Assembly (NCBI RefSeq): GCF_900105115.1
Contig: NZ_FNRV01000001.1
Location: forward strand, 682,001 to 746,000
Length of the DNA: 64,000 bases
Reading direction: 5' to 3'
Source of the DNA: Pseudomonas mohnii
Lineage (GTDB): Bacteria; Pseudomonadota; Gammaproteobacteria; Pseudomonadales; Pseudomonadaceae
Shown here in pieces: positions 50,764 to 59,805 of this stretch. A model generated the notes under the pieces. That model was not told the DNA's origin. It was given only the letters and a program-made list of their open reading frames with translations, and made no database searches. The number at the start of each line of letters is the position of its first letter. Position 1 is the stretch's first letter. Both the position numbers and the translations under genes were made by a program.

Positions 50764-51239
50764 CAAACGGCTTCCTTTATGGAGATTGGAGAACTTGGGG
50801 GATGAATGCCATTGAGGCGGAAGTTGCCGATGACCTGGAGCTTCCAGCGCAACGGGTCGTGCAGCGAACCGGGCAGCGCAGTGCGTTGACCGGTGAGTTC
50901 GAATTCGGCGTTGCTCGCGGTGCTCAGGGCTTCGGCGCTGGCCAGGTGCGCTTCGGCAATGGCGATGCGTGTTTCGGTGGCGTCTTCATGGCTGTTCACA
51001 AAGTCTTCGGCGCGTTCGAGCAGTGCGGCAGCGACTTCGATGCGGATCTGTACGTCGCCGAAACGGCTGATCACGTAAGGGTCTTCGCTGGCGTTGGTCA
51101 AGCCGCTGCCGGCCCAGGGTTGAGCCTGTGTGCGGACGAAACGCAGGGTGGCCTCGAGCAGGCTGCGGGCGTTGTGCAGGTCGTGCTGACTTTTGGACAA
51201 GGGTTGTTCGGTAGCAATCGGTTGGGTCAAGGCGTTCAT
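50763..51239 (-). CDS. Stand-alone acyl-CoA-dehydrogenase C-terminal domain protein
   Basis: 158 residues. The core (ARSLLEATLRFVRTQAQPWA to ALLERAEDFVNSHEDATETRIAIAEAHLASAEALSTASNAEF) and the ending ELTGQRTALPGSLHDPLRWKLQVIGNFRLNGIHPP correspond to the C-terminal four-helix domain of the adjacent 400-aa protein (LFELAGTRSVLGKY ... LHDPARWKYHLIGNYLLNGVKP). The N-terminal and FAD-contact middle domains are missing. It lies between the monooxygenase and the full-length paralogue, overlapping the former by 1 base, so it is co-expressed. GAGGAGC precedes the ATG. Role unknown; a partner subunit is possible. Confidence 0.75.
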   Translation of the reverse strand: MNALTQPIATEQPLSKSQHDLHNARSLLEATLRFVRTQAQPWAGSGLTNASEDPYVISRFGDVQIRIEVAAALLERAEDFVNSHEDATETRIAIAEAHLASAEALSTASNAEFELTGQRTALPGSLHDPLRWKLQVIGNFRLNGIHPPSSPISIKEAV

Positions 51240-51249
51240 GCTGAGCTCC

Positions 51250-52452
51250 TCAGTTCCAGGCGTGGCGCGCAGGTTTCACGCCGTTGAGCAGGTAGTTGCC
51301 GATCAGGTGGTATTTCCAGCGCGCCGGGTCGTGCAGGGTGTGGGTCCGGGCGTTGCGCCAGTGGCGATCGAGGTTGTATTTGCCGAGCACCGAGCGGGTT
51401 CCCGCCAGCTCGAAAAGCTTGCTGCTGACGAGCAAGGCGATCTCGGCAGACAACACTTTGGCCTGGGCTACCACCACCGATGCGTGGGCCACGGTGTCTT
51501 CATTGGCGTCGAGCAGCGCGGCATCGATGGCCTGGCCGGCTTTTTTCAGGATCGCTTCCGTGCCATGCACGCGCCATTCGAGGTCGCCGATGGCGGCGAT
51601 GCTGAACGGGTCCTGCCAGCCGTGATCCTGGCCGCTGTCGATCCAGGGTCGCGCCTCACGAGCGTAGCGCTTGGTTTCTTCCAGGGCGCCGACGGCGATG
51701 CCGGTGTCGACGGCGGCCTGGATGATTTGCGAGATCGGGCCGTCGGCGGTGGGTTCATCGAAGGCTTTATGGGCCGGGATCACCGCGCTGAGCGGAACCT
51801 TCACCGCGTTCAGGGTCACTCCGCCGCTGGCGGTGGTGCGCTGGCCGAAACCGTCCCAGCTGTCGATCACGCTCAAGCCCGGGTTATCACGCTCGATGAA
51901 GGCGATGAACGCCTGGTTCTGCTCGTTGACCGCCACTGCCGGCACGATGTGCGCGAACAGCGCACCGGTGCAGTAGAACTTCTCGCCATCGATTTGCGCG
52001 CTGTCATCGCTGAAACGAATCCGGGTTTCGAAGGCGCCGGCGTTTTTGCTTTTGGATTCGGAGAAGGCATTGCCGAAACGGTAGCCCTTCAGCACTTTGC
52101 CGAAGTAGTAGCGCTTCTGCTCTTCGCTGGCGGTTTGCAGCAGAATGTCGAGCACGCCGAGGTGGTTTTGCGGGATCTGGCCGAGGGACGAATCGGCGGC
52201 GGAAATGATCTTGATCACTTCGGCCACGGTCACATAGGAGACGCCGGCACCACCGTAGGCTTTTGGCACGGTGATGCCCCAGAGGCCGCTGGCTGAGAAC
52301 TCGTCGAGTTCGGCGACGGGCAGGCGTCGCTCGCGATCCCGTACGCTGGCCTCGACGGCGAAACGCGCGGCGAGCTTGTGAGCGACGGCAATCGTCTCGG
52401 CGTCCGAGCGGATCACGTGGGCGGTATGAGTGGGTTGGGCTGAGGCTGTCAT
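51250..52452 (-). CDS. SfnC/DszC-like acyl-CoA-dehydrogenase-fold monooxygenase
   Basis: 400 residues, with start MTASAQPTHTAHVIRSDAET at 52452 (an upstream extension to 52482 is unlikely). All three ACAD domains are present: N-terminal helices (FSASGLWGITVPKAYGGAGVSYVTVAEVIKI), the middle beta domain (GNAFSESKSKNAGAFETRIRFSDD, FYCTGALFAHIVPAVAVNE), and the C-terminal bundle (EIALLVSSKLFELAGTRSVL). Replacement of catalytic acid by the SfnC/DszC-type sequence and FMN use is typical of S- or N-oxygenating members. It heads the oxygenase operon; likely first step on an organosulfur or related substrate. Confidence 0.85.
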   Translation of the reverse strand: MTASAQPTHTAHVIRSDAETIAVAHKLAARFAVEASVRDRERRLPVAELDEFSASGLWGITVPKAYGGAGVSYVTVAEVIKIISAADSSLGQIPQNHLGVLDILLQTASEEQKRYYFGKVLKGYRFGNAFSESKSKNAGAFETRIRFSDDSAQIDGEKFYCTGALFAHIVPAVAVNEQNQAFIAFIERDNPGLSVIDSWDGFGQRTTASGGVTLNAVKVPLSAVIPAHKAFDEPTADGPISQIIQAAVDTGIAVGALEETKRYAREARPWIDSGQDHGWQDPFSIAAIGDLEWRVHGTEAILKKAGQAIDAALLDANEDTVAHASVVVAQAKVLSAEIALLVSSKLFELAGTRSVLGKYNLDRHWRNARTHTLHDPARWKYHLIGNYLLNGVKPARHAWN

Positions 52453-52609
52453 GGGCCGACTCCAGGTTCTGGGTGAGTGCACCAGAGCTTTTGCAGGAGT
52501 CGTGCCTGAAATTTAATTACTTATTTTTCAATGAGTTAACCAATTAACCGAGAAAGCCTCACAACTTGAGAACAGCAAAATGTTTATCCAGTGTTGATGG
52601 GCAAACAGT

Positions 52610-53185
52610 TCAGATCACCACGTTGCGCACAAAACGCACCGCCACCGGCCCATCGTTGCGATAGGAATGTGGCTGGTTGCTGGCGAACATGAAGAACTCG
52701 CCGGCGCTGATACGATGCGGCACATCACCGACCATCAGGGTCAGGCAGCCTTCGAAGACGTAGAACTGTTCGCTCCAGCCATCGGCATCCGGTTCCGACG
52801 GATAATGCTCGCCCGGTTCGAGGCGCCATTCCCAGAGTTCGACTTCGCGGGTCGCGTTGGCCTTGGCCAGCAATACCGCCTTGCTACCGGGGATCGTCCC
52901 TGCCCAGGCCAGCTCATTGATGCGGCTGTGATCGCGGGCGTCGGGGGCCTGGATCAGGTCACTGAACGCCACGTCCAGGGCTTCGGCCACGCGATCGAGG
53001 GTGGTCAGGCTGACGTTCTTTTCGCCTGCTTCGATGGCCACCAGCATGCGGCGGCTGACACCGGACTTTTCCGCCAGGGCGGTCTGGCTCATGTCGGCGG
53101 CATGGCGCAGGCGTCGGATATTCTGGCTGACGTGCTGCAGGACCGAAGCCCGGGGCGTGGAATCTTTGTGCACTATATTGCTCAC
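52610..53185 (-). CDS. XRE-family regulator with cupin domain
   Basis: 191 residues if read from GTG 53185 (or 187 from GTG 53173). The helix-turn-helix is NIRRLRHAADMSQTALAEKS, then SRRMLVAIEAGEKNVSLTTL. The cupin part is LEPGEHYPSEPDADGWSEQF, GCLTLMVGDVPHRISAGEFF and ending NQPHSYRNDGPVAVRFVRNV. No strong ribosome binding site was seen for either start. The open frame extends far upstream, but the extension is in the shadow of the divergent exporter gene. It sits 157 bp downstream of the oxygenase operon start and probably controls it and/or the divergent EamA gene. Confidence 0.85.
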   Translation of the reverse strand: MSNIVHKDSTPRASVLQHVSQNIRRLRHAADMSQTALAEKSGVSRRMLVAIEAGEKNVSLTTLDRVAEALDVAFSDLIQAPDARDHSRINELAWAGTIPGSKAVLLAKANATREVELWEWRLEPGEHYPSEPDADGWSEQFYVFEGCLTLMVGDVPHRISAGEFFMFASNQPHSYRNDGPVAVRFVRNVVI

Positions 53186-53210
53186 TTGGTGGTGCTGCGC
53201 AGTATACTGC
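53179..53210 (+). promoter_or_regulatory. Promoter and palindrome between XRE-cupin and EamA genes
   Basis: GCAGTATACTGC (53199-53210) is a perfect 12-bp palindrome. It contains TATACT (-10) for the EamA gene, with TTGCTC (53179-53184) as -35 at an 18-bp spacer, so a bound regulator would block the promoter. Confidence 0.55.
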
Positions 53211-53257
53211 CCAACTTCCGGCGCATTGTGCGTCCCCCTCAGGTAGTGCGCAAGATC

Positions 53258-54193
53258 ATGACGTCGCCGAACGCTCCTCAAGCTTCCTCCCGTTTCCTGC
53301 GGCTCAGCAAGGCCGAGTGCGTGCTGGTGCTGATCACCATGGTCTGGGGCGGGACCTTTTTGCTGGTTCAGCATGCGATGACCGTCAGCGGGCCGATGTT
53401 TTTCGTCGGCCTGCGCTTTGCCGCCGCCGCAAGCATCGTGGCCCTCTTCTCCTGGCGCACCCTGCGCGACCTGACCTTTTTCGAATTCAAGGCCGGCGCC
53501 TTTATCGGCGTGGCGATCATGCTCGGTTACGGCCTGCAGACCGTCGGGTTGCAAAGTATTCCCAGCAGCCAGTCGGCGTTCATCACCGCGCTTTACGTGC
53601 CCTTCGTGCCCTTGCTGCAATGGCTGGTACTGGGACGTCGTCCGGGGCTGATGCCGAGCATCGGCATCATGCTGGCTTTCACTGGCCTGATGCTGCTGTC
53701 GGGCCCGGCCGGGGCTTCGTTCCACTTCAGCCCCGGTGAAATCGCGACCTTGATCAGCGCCATCGCCATTGCGGCGGAAATCATTCTGATCAGCACCTAT
53801 GCCGGCCAGGTCGATGTGAAGCGGGTGACCGTGGTGCAACTGGCTGTCACATCCCTGCTGTCGTTCCTGATGGTGGTCCCGACCCAGGAACGGATTCCGG
53901 ATTTCTCCTGGCTGCTGCTGTGCAGTGCCTTGGGCCTGGGCATGGCGAGCGCCGCGATTCAAGTGGCAATGAACTGGGCGCAGAAGAGTGTTTCGCCCAC
54001 CCGCGCCACGCTGATTTATGCCGGTGAGCCGGTGTGGGCCGGGATTGTCGGGCGGATTGCCGGGGAACGCTTGCCGGCGATTGCGCTACTGGGGGCGGGG
54101 TTGATCGTCGCGGCGGTGATTGTCAGTGAGCTGAAGACCAAGGGTAAGGTTGCTACGCCTGAAGAGGCCCTGGAGCGCGAGACTCAAGGTTAA
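53258..54193 (+). CDS. EamA/DMT-family exporter
   Basis: 311 residues with about ten transmembrane helices in two EamA repeats (LITMVWGGTFLLVQHAM; ALGLGMASAAIQVAMNWAQKSV). ATLIYAGEPVWAGIVGRIAGERLPAIALLGAGLIVAAVIVSEL is the typical second-repeat end. Drug/metabolite transporters of this type export amino acids or metabolites. It is divergent from the XRE-cupin regulator, a common pair, and is a candidate target. Confidence 0.9.
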   Translation: MTSPNAPQASSRFLRLSKAECVLVLITMVWGGTFLLVQHAMTVSGPMFFVGLRFAAAASIVALFSWRTLRDLTFFEFKAGAFIGVAIMLGYGLQTVGLQSIPSSQSAFITALYVPFVPLLQWLVLGRRPGLMPSIGIMLAFTGLMLLSGPAGASFHFSPGEIATLISAIAIAAEIILISTYAGQVDVKRVTVVQLAVTSLLSFLMVVPTQERIPDFSWLLLCSALGLGMASAAIQVAMNWAQKSVSPTRATLIYAGEPVWAGIVGRIAGERLPAIALLGAGLIVAAVIVSELKTKGKVATPEEALERETQG

Positions 54194-54375
54194 GCGATGA
54201 AATCTGCGACGATTGATAAATCGCCATGGCGTCAGTCCGGTTAAACACGTTTCTCTGAAACAATGAAAAACGGGCCTTTTCCGTCTACTTTGTAGGATTC
54301 TGCGACAGCTTGGCGTTTGGCGATCCGGGAGCTGGCACGTATGATGCTTCACAAACTTCCGCAGATTAGAAGCCT

Positions 54376-57294
54376 ATGTCCCTGATAGTTCTACTGCTTC
54401 TGCCTTTCATAGGCAGCTGTCTGGCAGCCGTGCTGCCACACAACGCGCGTAATACCGAATCCCTGTTGGCTGGCCTGGTGGCCTTGATCGGCACCCTTCA
54501 GGTCGCGCTCCTGTACCCGCAAATCGCCCATGGCGGCGTAATCCGTGAAGAGTTCTTCTGGCTGCCCAGCCTGGGCCTGAACTTTGTCTTGCGCATGGAC
54601 GGTTTCGCCTGGCTGTTCTCGATGCTGGTACTGGGCATCGGCACGCTGGTGTCCCTGTACGCGCGTTACTACATGTCGCCGGACGATCCGGTGCCTCGCT
54701 TCTTTGCGTTTTTCCTGGCGTTCATGGGCGCCATGCTCGGGCTGGTGATCTCCGGCAACCTGATTCAGATCGTGTTTTTCTGGGAGCTGACCAGCCTCTT
54801 TTCATTCCTGCTGATCGGCTACTGGCACCACCGGGCCGATGCCCGGCGCGGAGCCTATATGGCGCTGATGGTCACCGGCGCTGGCGGTCTGTGCCTGCTG
54901 GCGGGGGTCATGCTGCTTGGCCATGTGGTCGGCAGCTATGACCTGGACAAGGTCCTGGCCGCCGGCGATCTGATTCGCGCACATGCCCTCTACCCCATTC
55001 TGCTCCCCCTGATCCTGATCGGCGCGCTGAGCAAAAGCGCGCAATTCCCCTTCCACTTCTGGCTGCCCCACGCCATGGCGGCGCCGACACCGGTGTCGGC
55101 CTATCTGCACTCGGCGACCATGGTCAAGGCCGGGGTGTTTCTGCTGGCACGGTTGTGGCCATCGCTGTCCGGCAGCGAAGAATGGTTCTACATCGTCAGC
55201 GGGGCCGGGGCCTGCACCCTGTTGCTCGGCGCCTATTGCGCGATGTTCCAGAACGACCTCAAGGGCCTGCTGGCCTACTCGACGATCAGCCACCTGGGCC
55301 TGATCACCCTGCTGCTGGGCCTGAACAGTCCGCTGGCGGCCGTGGCAGCAGTGTTTCACATCCTCAACCATGCCACCTTCAAGGCCTCGCTGTTCATGGC
55401 CGCCGGGATTATCGACCACGAAAGCGGCACCCGAGACATTCGCCGGCTCAACGGCCTGTTCAAGCTGATTCCGTTCACCGCGACCCTGGCCATGGTCGCC
55501 AGTGCCTCCATGGCCGGCGTGCCATTGCTCAACGGCTTCCTCTCAAAAGAGATGTTCTTCGCCGAAACGGTGTTCATCAACGCCACAGCCTGGGTCGAGA
55601 TGACCCTGCCGATCGTCGCGACCATCGCCGGCACCTTCAGCGTCGCCTACTCCCTGCGGTTCACCGTGGACGTGTTCTTCGGCCCGACCGCCACCGACCT
55701 GCCCCACACCCCGCACGAACCGCCACGCTGGATGCGCGCGCCGGTCGAGTTGCTGGTGTTCACCTGCCTGGTGGTGGGCATTTTCCCTGCCCAGGTGGTG
55801 GGCCCGCTGCTCGCCGCGGCCGCGCTGCCGGTGGTGGGCGGCACCTTGCCGGAGTACAGCCTGGCGATCTGGCACGGCTGGAACGCGCCGATGATCATGA
55901 GCCTGATCGCCATGTCCGGCGGCATCGTGGTGTATCTGCTGCTGCGTAATCAGCTCAAGCGCGGGCGCTTCCGCTACCCGCCGCTGATTGGACGGTTCAA
56001 CGGCAAGCGCCTGTTCGAACGCGTCCTGGTGATCAAAATGCGCCTGGCCCGGCGCCTGGAACGACGGATCAGTACCAAACGCCTGCAGACCCAGCTGTTC
56101 CTGATGGTGCTCGCCGCCGTGCTGGCCGGCTTGATTCCGATGTTGCACAGCAGCCTGCACTGGGGCGACCGGCCGAAGATTCCGGGCTCGATCGTGTTCG
56201 TCATCCTGTGGCTGCTGGCGATTGCCTGCGCCCTTGGCGCCGCCTGGCAGGCCAAGTACCACCGTCTCGCCGCCCTGACCATGGTCAGCGTCTGCGGCCT
56301 GATGACCTGCGTGACCTTTGTCTGGTTCTCGGCGCCGGACCTGGCCCTGACGCAGCTGGTGGTCGAAGTGGTGACCACGGTGCTGATCCTGCTGGGCCTG
56401 CGCTGGCTGCCCCGACGGATCGAAGAAGTCTCGCCCTTGCCGAGCAGCCTGCGCAAAGCGCGCATCCGCCGTATCCGTGACTTGCTGCTGTCGACCGTGG
56501 TCGGCGGCGGCATGGCGTTGCTGGCCTATGCGATGCTGACCCGACAGACACCCAACGACATTTCCTCGTTCTACCTCAGCCGCGCTCTGCCTGAAGGCGG
56601 TGGCAGTAACGTAGTGAACGTGATGCTGGTGGACTTCCGCGGCTTCGACACCCTGGGCGAAATCACCGTGCTGGTGGCCGTGGCCCTGACCGTGTTCGCC
56701 TTGCTGCGACGTTTCCGCCCACCGAAAGAAAGCCTGCAACTGCCGGCGCAACAACGCCTGCTGGCGCCCGACGTGGTTACTGACCTGGTCAACCCGCGCC
56801 AAGCCAGCGACACCGCCCTGGGCTTCATGATGGTCCCGGCGGTGCTGGTGCGCCTGCTGCTGCCGATTGCCCTGGTGGTGTCCTTTTACCTGTTCATGCG
56901 CGGGCACAACCAACCGGGTGGCGGTTTCGTCGCGGGGCTGGTGATGTCAGTCGCGTTCATCCTGCAATACATGGTCGCCGGCACCCAATGGGTCGAAGCG
57001 CAAATGAGCCTGCGACCGCTGCGCTGGATGAGCACCGGCCTGCTGTTCGCCACCGTCACGGGCCTGGGCGCCATGGCGGTCGGGTATCCATTCCTCACCA
57101 CTCACACCTGGCATCTGGACCTGCCCGTGCTGGGCGACATTCATCTGGCCAGCGCTCTGTTCTTTGACATTGGCGTGTACGCCGTGGTGGTGGGCTCGAC
57201 GCTGCTGATCCTCACCGCCCTCGCCCACCAATCGGTTCGGGGTCACAAAACGGCTGCGCAGCCAAAACCCGTCGCCATGAAGGAGACCGTCTGA
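54376..57294 (+). CDS. mrpA: Na+/H+ antiporter subunit A/B fusion
   Basis: 972 residues, inner membrane. The N-terminal ~510 residues are the NuoL-like MrpA core (DDPVPRFFAFFLAFMGAMLG, FWELTSLFSFLLIGYWHHRADARRGA, KSAQFPFHFWLPHAMAAPTPVSAYLHSATMVKAGVFLLARL, NDLKGLLAYSTISHLGLI). The C-terminal ~150 residues are an MrpB domain (PIALVVSFYLFMRGHNQPGGGFVAGLVMS). The A-B fusion matches Pseudomonas Pha/Sha operons. The Mrp complex exchanges Na+ (or K+) for H+. Part of a six-gene operon with overlapping genes. Confidence 0.95.
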   Translation: MSLIVLLLLPFIGSCLAAVLPHNARNTESLLAGLVALIGTLQVALLYPQIAHGGVIREEFFWLPSLGLNFVLRMDGFAWLFSMLVLGIGTLVSLYARYYMSPDDPVPRFFAFFLAFMGAMLGLVISGNLIQIVFFWELTSLFSFLLIGYWHHRADARRGAYMALMVTGAGGLCLLAGVMLLGHVVGSYDLDKVLAAGDLIRAHALYPILLPLILIGALSKSAQFPFHFWLPHAMAAPTPVSAYLHSATMVKAGVFLLARLWPSLSGSEEWFYIVSGAGACTLLLGAYCAMFQNDLKGLLAYSTISHLGLITLLLGLNSPLAAVAAVFHILNHATFKASLFMAAGIIDHESGTRDIRRLNGLFKLIPFTATLAMVASASMAGVPLLNGFLSKEMFFAETVFINATAWVEMTLPIVATIAGTFSVAYSLRFTVDVFFGPTATDLPHTPHEPPRWMRAPVELLVFTCLVVGIFPAQVVGPLLAAAALPVVGGTLPEYSLAIWHGWNAPMIMSLIAMSGGIVVYLLLRNQLKRGRFRYPPLIGRFNGKRLFERVLVIKMRLARRLERRISTKRLQTQLFLMVLAAVLAGLIPMLHSSLHWGDRPKIPGSIVFVILWLLAIACALGAAWQAKYHRLAALTMVSVCGLMTCVTFVWFSAPDLALTQLVVEVVTTVLILLGLRWLPRRIEEVSPLPSSLRKARIRRIRDLLLSTVVGGGMALLAYAMLTRQTPNDISSFYLSRALPEGGGSNVVNVMLVDFRGFDTLGEITVLVAVALTVFALLRRFRPPKESLQLPAQQRLLAPDVVTDLVNPRQASDTALGFMMVPAVLVRLLLPIALVVSFYLFMRGHNQPGGGFVAGLVMSVAFILQYMVAGTQWVEAQMSLRPLRWMSTGLLFATVTGLGAMAVGYPFLTTHTWHLDLPVLGDIHLASALFFDIGVYAVVVGSTLLILTALAHQSVRGHKTAAQPKPVAMKETV

Positions 57295-57638
57295 TGGAAG
57301 AAGTCATTGCCATCGCCATCGGCGTACTGGCCGCGTCCGGCGTCTGGCTGATCCTGCGGCCACGGACGTTCCAGGTGGTCATGGGCCTGTGCCTGCTGTC
57401 CTATGGCGTCAACCTGTTCATCTTCAGCATGGGCAGCCTGTTCATCGGCAAGGAGCCGATCATCAAGGACGGCGTGCCGCAGGACCTTCTGCATTACACC
57501 GACCCGTTGCCGCAGGCGCTGGTCCTCACGGCGATCGTGATCAGCTTCGCCATGACCGCGCTGTTCCTCGTGGTTTTGCTGGCCTCTCGGGGCCTGACCG
57601 GCACCGACCATGTGGATGGCCGGGAGCCTAAAGAATGA
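57294..57638 (+). CDS. mrpC: Na+/H+ antiporter subunit C
   Basis: 114 residues, NuoK-like, three transmembrane helices (AIAIGVLAASGVWLILRPRT; VVMGLCLLSYGVNLFIFSMG; ALVLTAIVISFAMTALFLVV). The DPLPQALVLTAIVI motif is MrpC-specific. It overlaps mrpA (1 base) and mrpD (4 bases). Confidence 0.95.
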   Translation: MEEVIAIAIGVLAASGVWLILRPRTFQVVMGLCLLSYGVNLFIFSMGSLFIGKEPIIKDGVPQDLLHYTDPLPQALVLTAIVISFAMTALFLVVLLASRGLTGTDHVDGREPKE

Positions 57639-59320
57639 ATGCAATGACGCACCTGATCGCGGCCCCGATTCTGCTGCCGCTGCTGACCGCCGCCATCATG
57701 CTGATGCTCGGCGAGAAACGTCGCCCGCTCAAAGCGAAGATAAACCTGTTCTCCAGCCTGCTGGGCCTGGGCATTTCCGTCTTGCTGCTGCAATGGACAC
57801 AAACCACCGGCGTGCCCGGCTCCATAGGCGTCTACCTGCCGGGCAACTGGCAGACGCCGTTCGGCCTGGTGCTGGTGGTCGATCGCCTCTCCGCGTTGAT
57901 GCTGGTACTGACCGGCATCATCGGCGTCAGCGCGTTGCTGTTCGCCATGGCGCGCTGGGACAGTGCCGGCTCGAGTTTCCATGCGCTGTTCCAGATTCAG
58001 TTGATGGGCCTGTATGGCGCCTTCCTGACGGCGGACCTGTTCAACCTGTTCGTGTTCTTTGAAGTGCTGCTGGCCGCTTCCTATGGCCTGATGCTGCACG
58101 GTTCGGGTCGCGCGCGGGTGTCGGCGGGGCTGCACTACATCTCGATCAACCTGCTGGCCTCGACCCTGTTCCTGATTGGCGCGGCGCTGATCTACGGCGT
58201 CACCGGCACCTTGAACATGGCCGACCTGGCGTTGAAGATTCCGCTGGTGCCGGAGGCCGATCGCGGCCTGCTGCATGCCGGTGCAGGCATTCTCGCGGTA
58301 GCGTTCCTGGCCAAGGCCGGGATGTGGCCGCTGAACTTCTGGCTGGTGCCGGCCTATTCCTCGGCGAGCGCGCCAGTGGCAGCGATGTTCGCGATCATGA
58401 CCAAGGTCGGCATCTACACCCTGCTGCGCCTGTGGACCCTGCTGTTCTCCGGGCAGGCCGGGGCGTCGGCGTACTTCGCCGGCGACTGGCTGATCTACGG
58501 CGGCATGGCGACCATCGTCTGCGCGGCCATAGCGATCCTCGCCGCGCAACGGTTGGAGCGCATGGCCAGCCTGAGCATTCTGGTGTCGGCGGGCATTCTG
58601 TTGTCGGCCATCGGTTTCGCCCAACCCAACCTGATCGGCGCGGCGCTGTTCTATCTGGTCAGCTCGACCCTCGCACTGAGCGCGCTGTTCCTGCTGGCCG
58701 AATTGATCGAGCGTTCGCGCTCGGCCGTCGAGATCCCGCTGGAAGATGAAAACGAGATGCTGCCACGACCGCTGCAAGCTTCGGCACCGGTCAAAGGCAT
58801 CAACCTCGACGACGATCTCAAAGCCGTGGTCGGCCAGGTGATTCCCTGGACCATGGCCTTCCTCGGCTTGAGCTTCATTGCCTGCGCGCTGTTGATCATC
58901 GGCATGCCACCGCTCTCTGGGTTCATTGGCAAACTCGGCCTGCTCAGCGCCCTGCTCAACCCACTGGGCCTGGGCAGTGCCGGCGACGAGCCGGTGTCGA
59001 ACGCGGCGTGGGGGTTGCTGGCGTTGCTGATCCTCTCCGGGCTGGCCTCGCTGGTCGCCTTTTCGCGCCTGGGCATCCAGCGTTTCTGGACGCCGCAAGA
59101 ACGACCGTCGCCGGTCCTGCGGCGGCTGGAGTGCGTGCCGATTTTCGCGCTGTTGGGTCTGAGCATCCTGTTGACCTTCAAGGCCGAACCACTGTTGCGC
59201 TACACCCAGGCGGCCGCCGACACCTTGAACAACCCGCAGCAGTATGTGATGGCCGTGCTCGGCACCCGGGCAGTGCCCAGCCCGGAATCCAAGGCCGCGC
59301 TGCTGGAGGTGCAACCATGA
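57635..59320 (+). CDS. mrpD: Na+/H+ antiporter subunit D
   Basis: 561 residues, NuoN/M-like, about 14 transmembrane helices. Landmarks are LFNLFVFFEVLLAASYGLML, AKAGMWPLNFWLVPAYSSASAPVAAMFAIMTKVGIYTLLRL and GMPPLSGFIGKLGLLSALL. Conserved Glu in the FFEV segment and Lys in AKAGMWPL and TKVG are proton-path residues in homologues. Required for activity in the complex. Confidence 0.95.
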   Translation: MNAMTHLIAAPILLPLLTAAIMLMLGEKRRPLKAKINLFSSLLGLGISVLLLQWTQTTGVPGSIGVYLPGNWQTPFGLVLVVDRLSALMLVLTGIIGVSALLFAMARWDSAGSSFHALFQIQLMGLYGAFLTADLFNLFVFFEVLLAASYGLMLHGSGRARVSAGLHYISINLLASTLFLIGAALIYGVTGTLNMADLALKIPLVPEADRGLLHAGAGILAVAFLAKAGMWPLNFWLVPAYSSASAPVAAMFAIMTKVGIYTLLRLWTLLFSGQAGASAYFAGDWLIYGGMATIVCAAIAILAAQRLERMASLSILVSAGILLSAIGFAQPNLIGAALFYLVSSTLALSALFLLAELIERSRSAVEIPLEDENEMLPRPLQASAPVKGINLDDDLKAVVGQVIPWTMAFLGLSFIACALLIIGMPPLSGFIGKLGLLSALLNPLGLGSAGDEPVSNAAWGLLALLILSGLASLVAFSRLGIQRFWTPQERPSPVLRRLECVPIFALLGLSILLTFKAEPLLRYTQAAADTLNNPQQYVMAVLGTRAVPSPESKAALLEVQP

Positions 59321-59805
59321 AGCGCCTGTTTCCTGCACCATGGTTGTCGCTGGCGCTGTGGCTGTTGTGGCTGGTGCTGAACCTGTCGATGAGTCCCGGC
59401 AATTTGTTGCTGGGTGCAATGCTGGGGTTCTGCGCACCGTTGATGATGCGCAAATTGCGCCCGCTGCCGATCCGCATCCGCCGGCCGGGGGTGATCCTGC
59501 GCCTGTTCCTGATGGTCGGACGCGATGTGGTGGTGTCCAACCTCGCCGTGGCCTGGAGCGTGCTCAACGCCGGGCGCCGGCCACCGCGCTCGCGGTTCAT
59601 CAAGGTACCGCTGGACCTGCGCGACGCCAACGGCCTGGCGACGCTGTCGATGATCTGCACCGTGGTGCCTGGCACGGTCTGGTCGGAACTGGCGCTGGAC
59701 CGCAGCATTCTGCTGTTGCATGTCTTCGATCTGGAAGACGAAGCACTGTTCATTGAGCACTTCAAGGCGACCTACGAGCGCCCGTTGATGGAGATATTCG
59801 AATGA
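59317..59805 (+). CDS. mrpE: Na+/H+ antiporter subunit E
   Basis: 162 residues. Two N-terminal transmembrane helices (SLALWLLWLVLNLSMSPGNL; LLLGAMLGFCAPLMM) and the MrpE tail with VPLDLRDANGLATLSMICTVVPGTVWSEL and LLLHVFDLEDE. Overlaps mrpD by 4 bases. Confidence 0.95.
   Translation: MKRLFPAPWLSLALWLLWLVLNLSMSPGNLLLGAMLGFCAPLMMRKLRPLPIRIRRPGVILRLFLMVGRDVVVSNLAVAWSVLNAGRRPPRSRFIKVPLDLRDANGLATLSMICTVVPGTVWSELALDRSILLLHVFDLEDEALFIEHFKATYERPLMEIFE

Noticed and set aside
53186..53962. N-terminal extension of the XRE-cupin frame to 450 residues
   Set aside because: The added part is antisense to the EamA gene and low complexity (Gln/His/Gly); the helix-turn-helix begins just after GTG 53173/53185.
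55543..56913. 456-codon minus-strand frame opposite mrpA
   Set aside because: Shadow frame with the same compositional bias; no start signal.
57494..59437. 647-codon minus-strand frame opposite mrpD
   Set aside because: Shadow frame, Gln/Arg/His-rich, no domain; mrpD is unambiguous.
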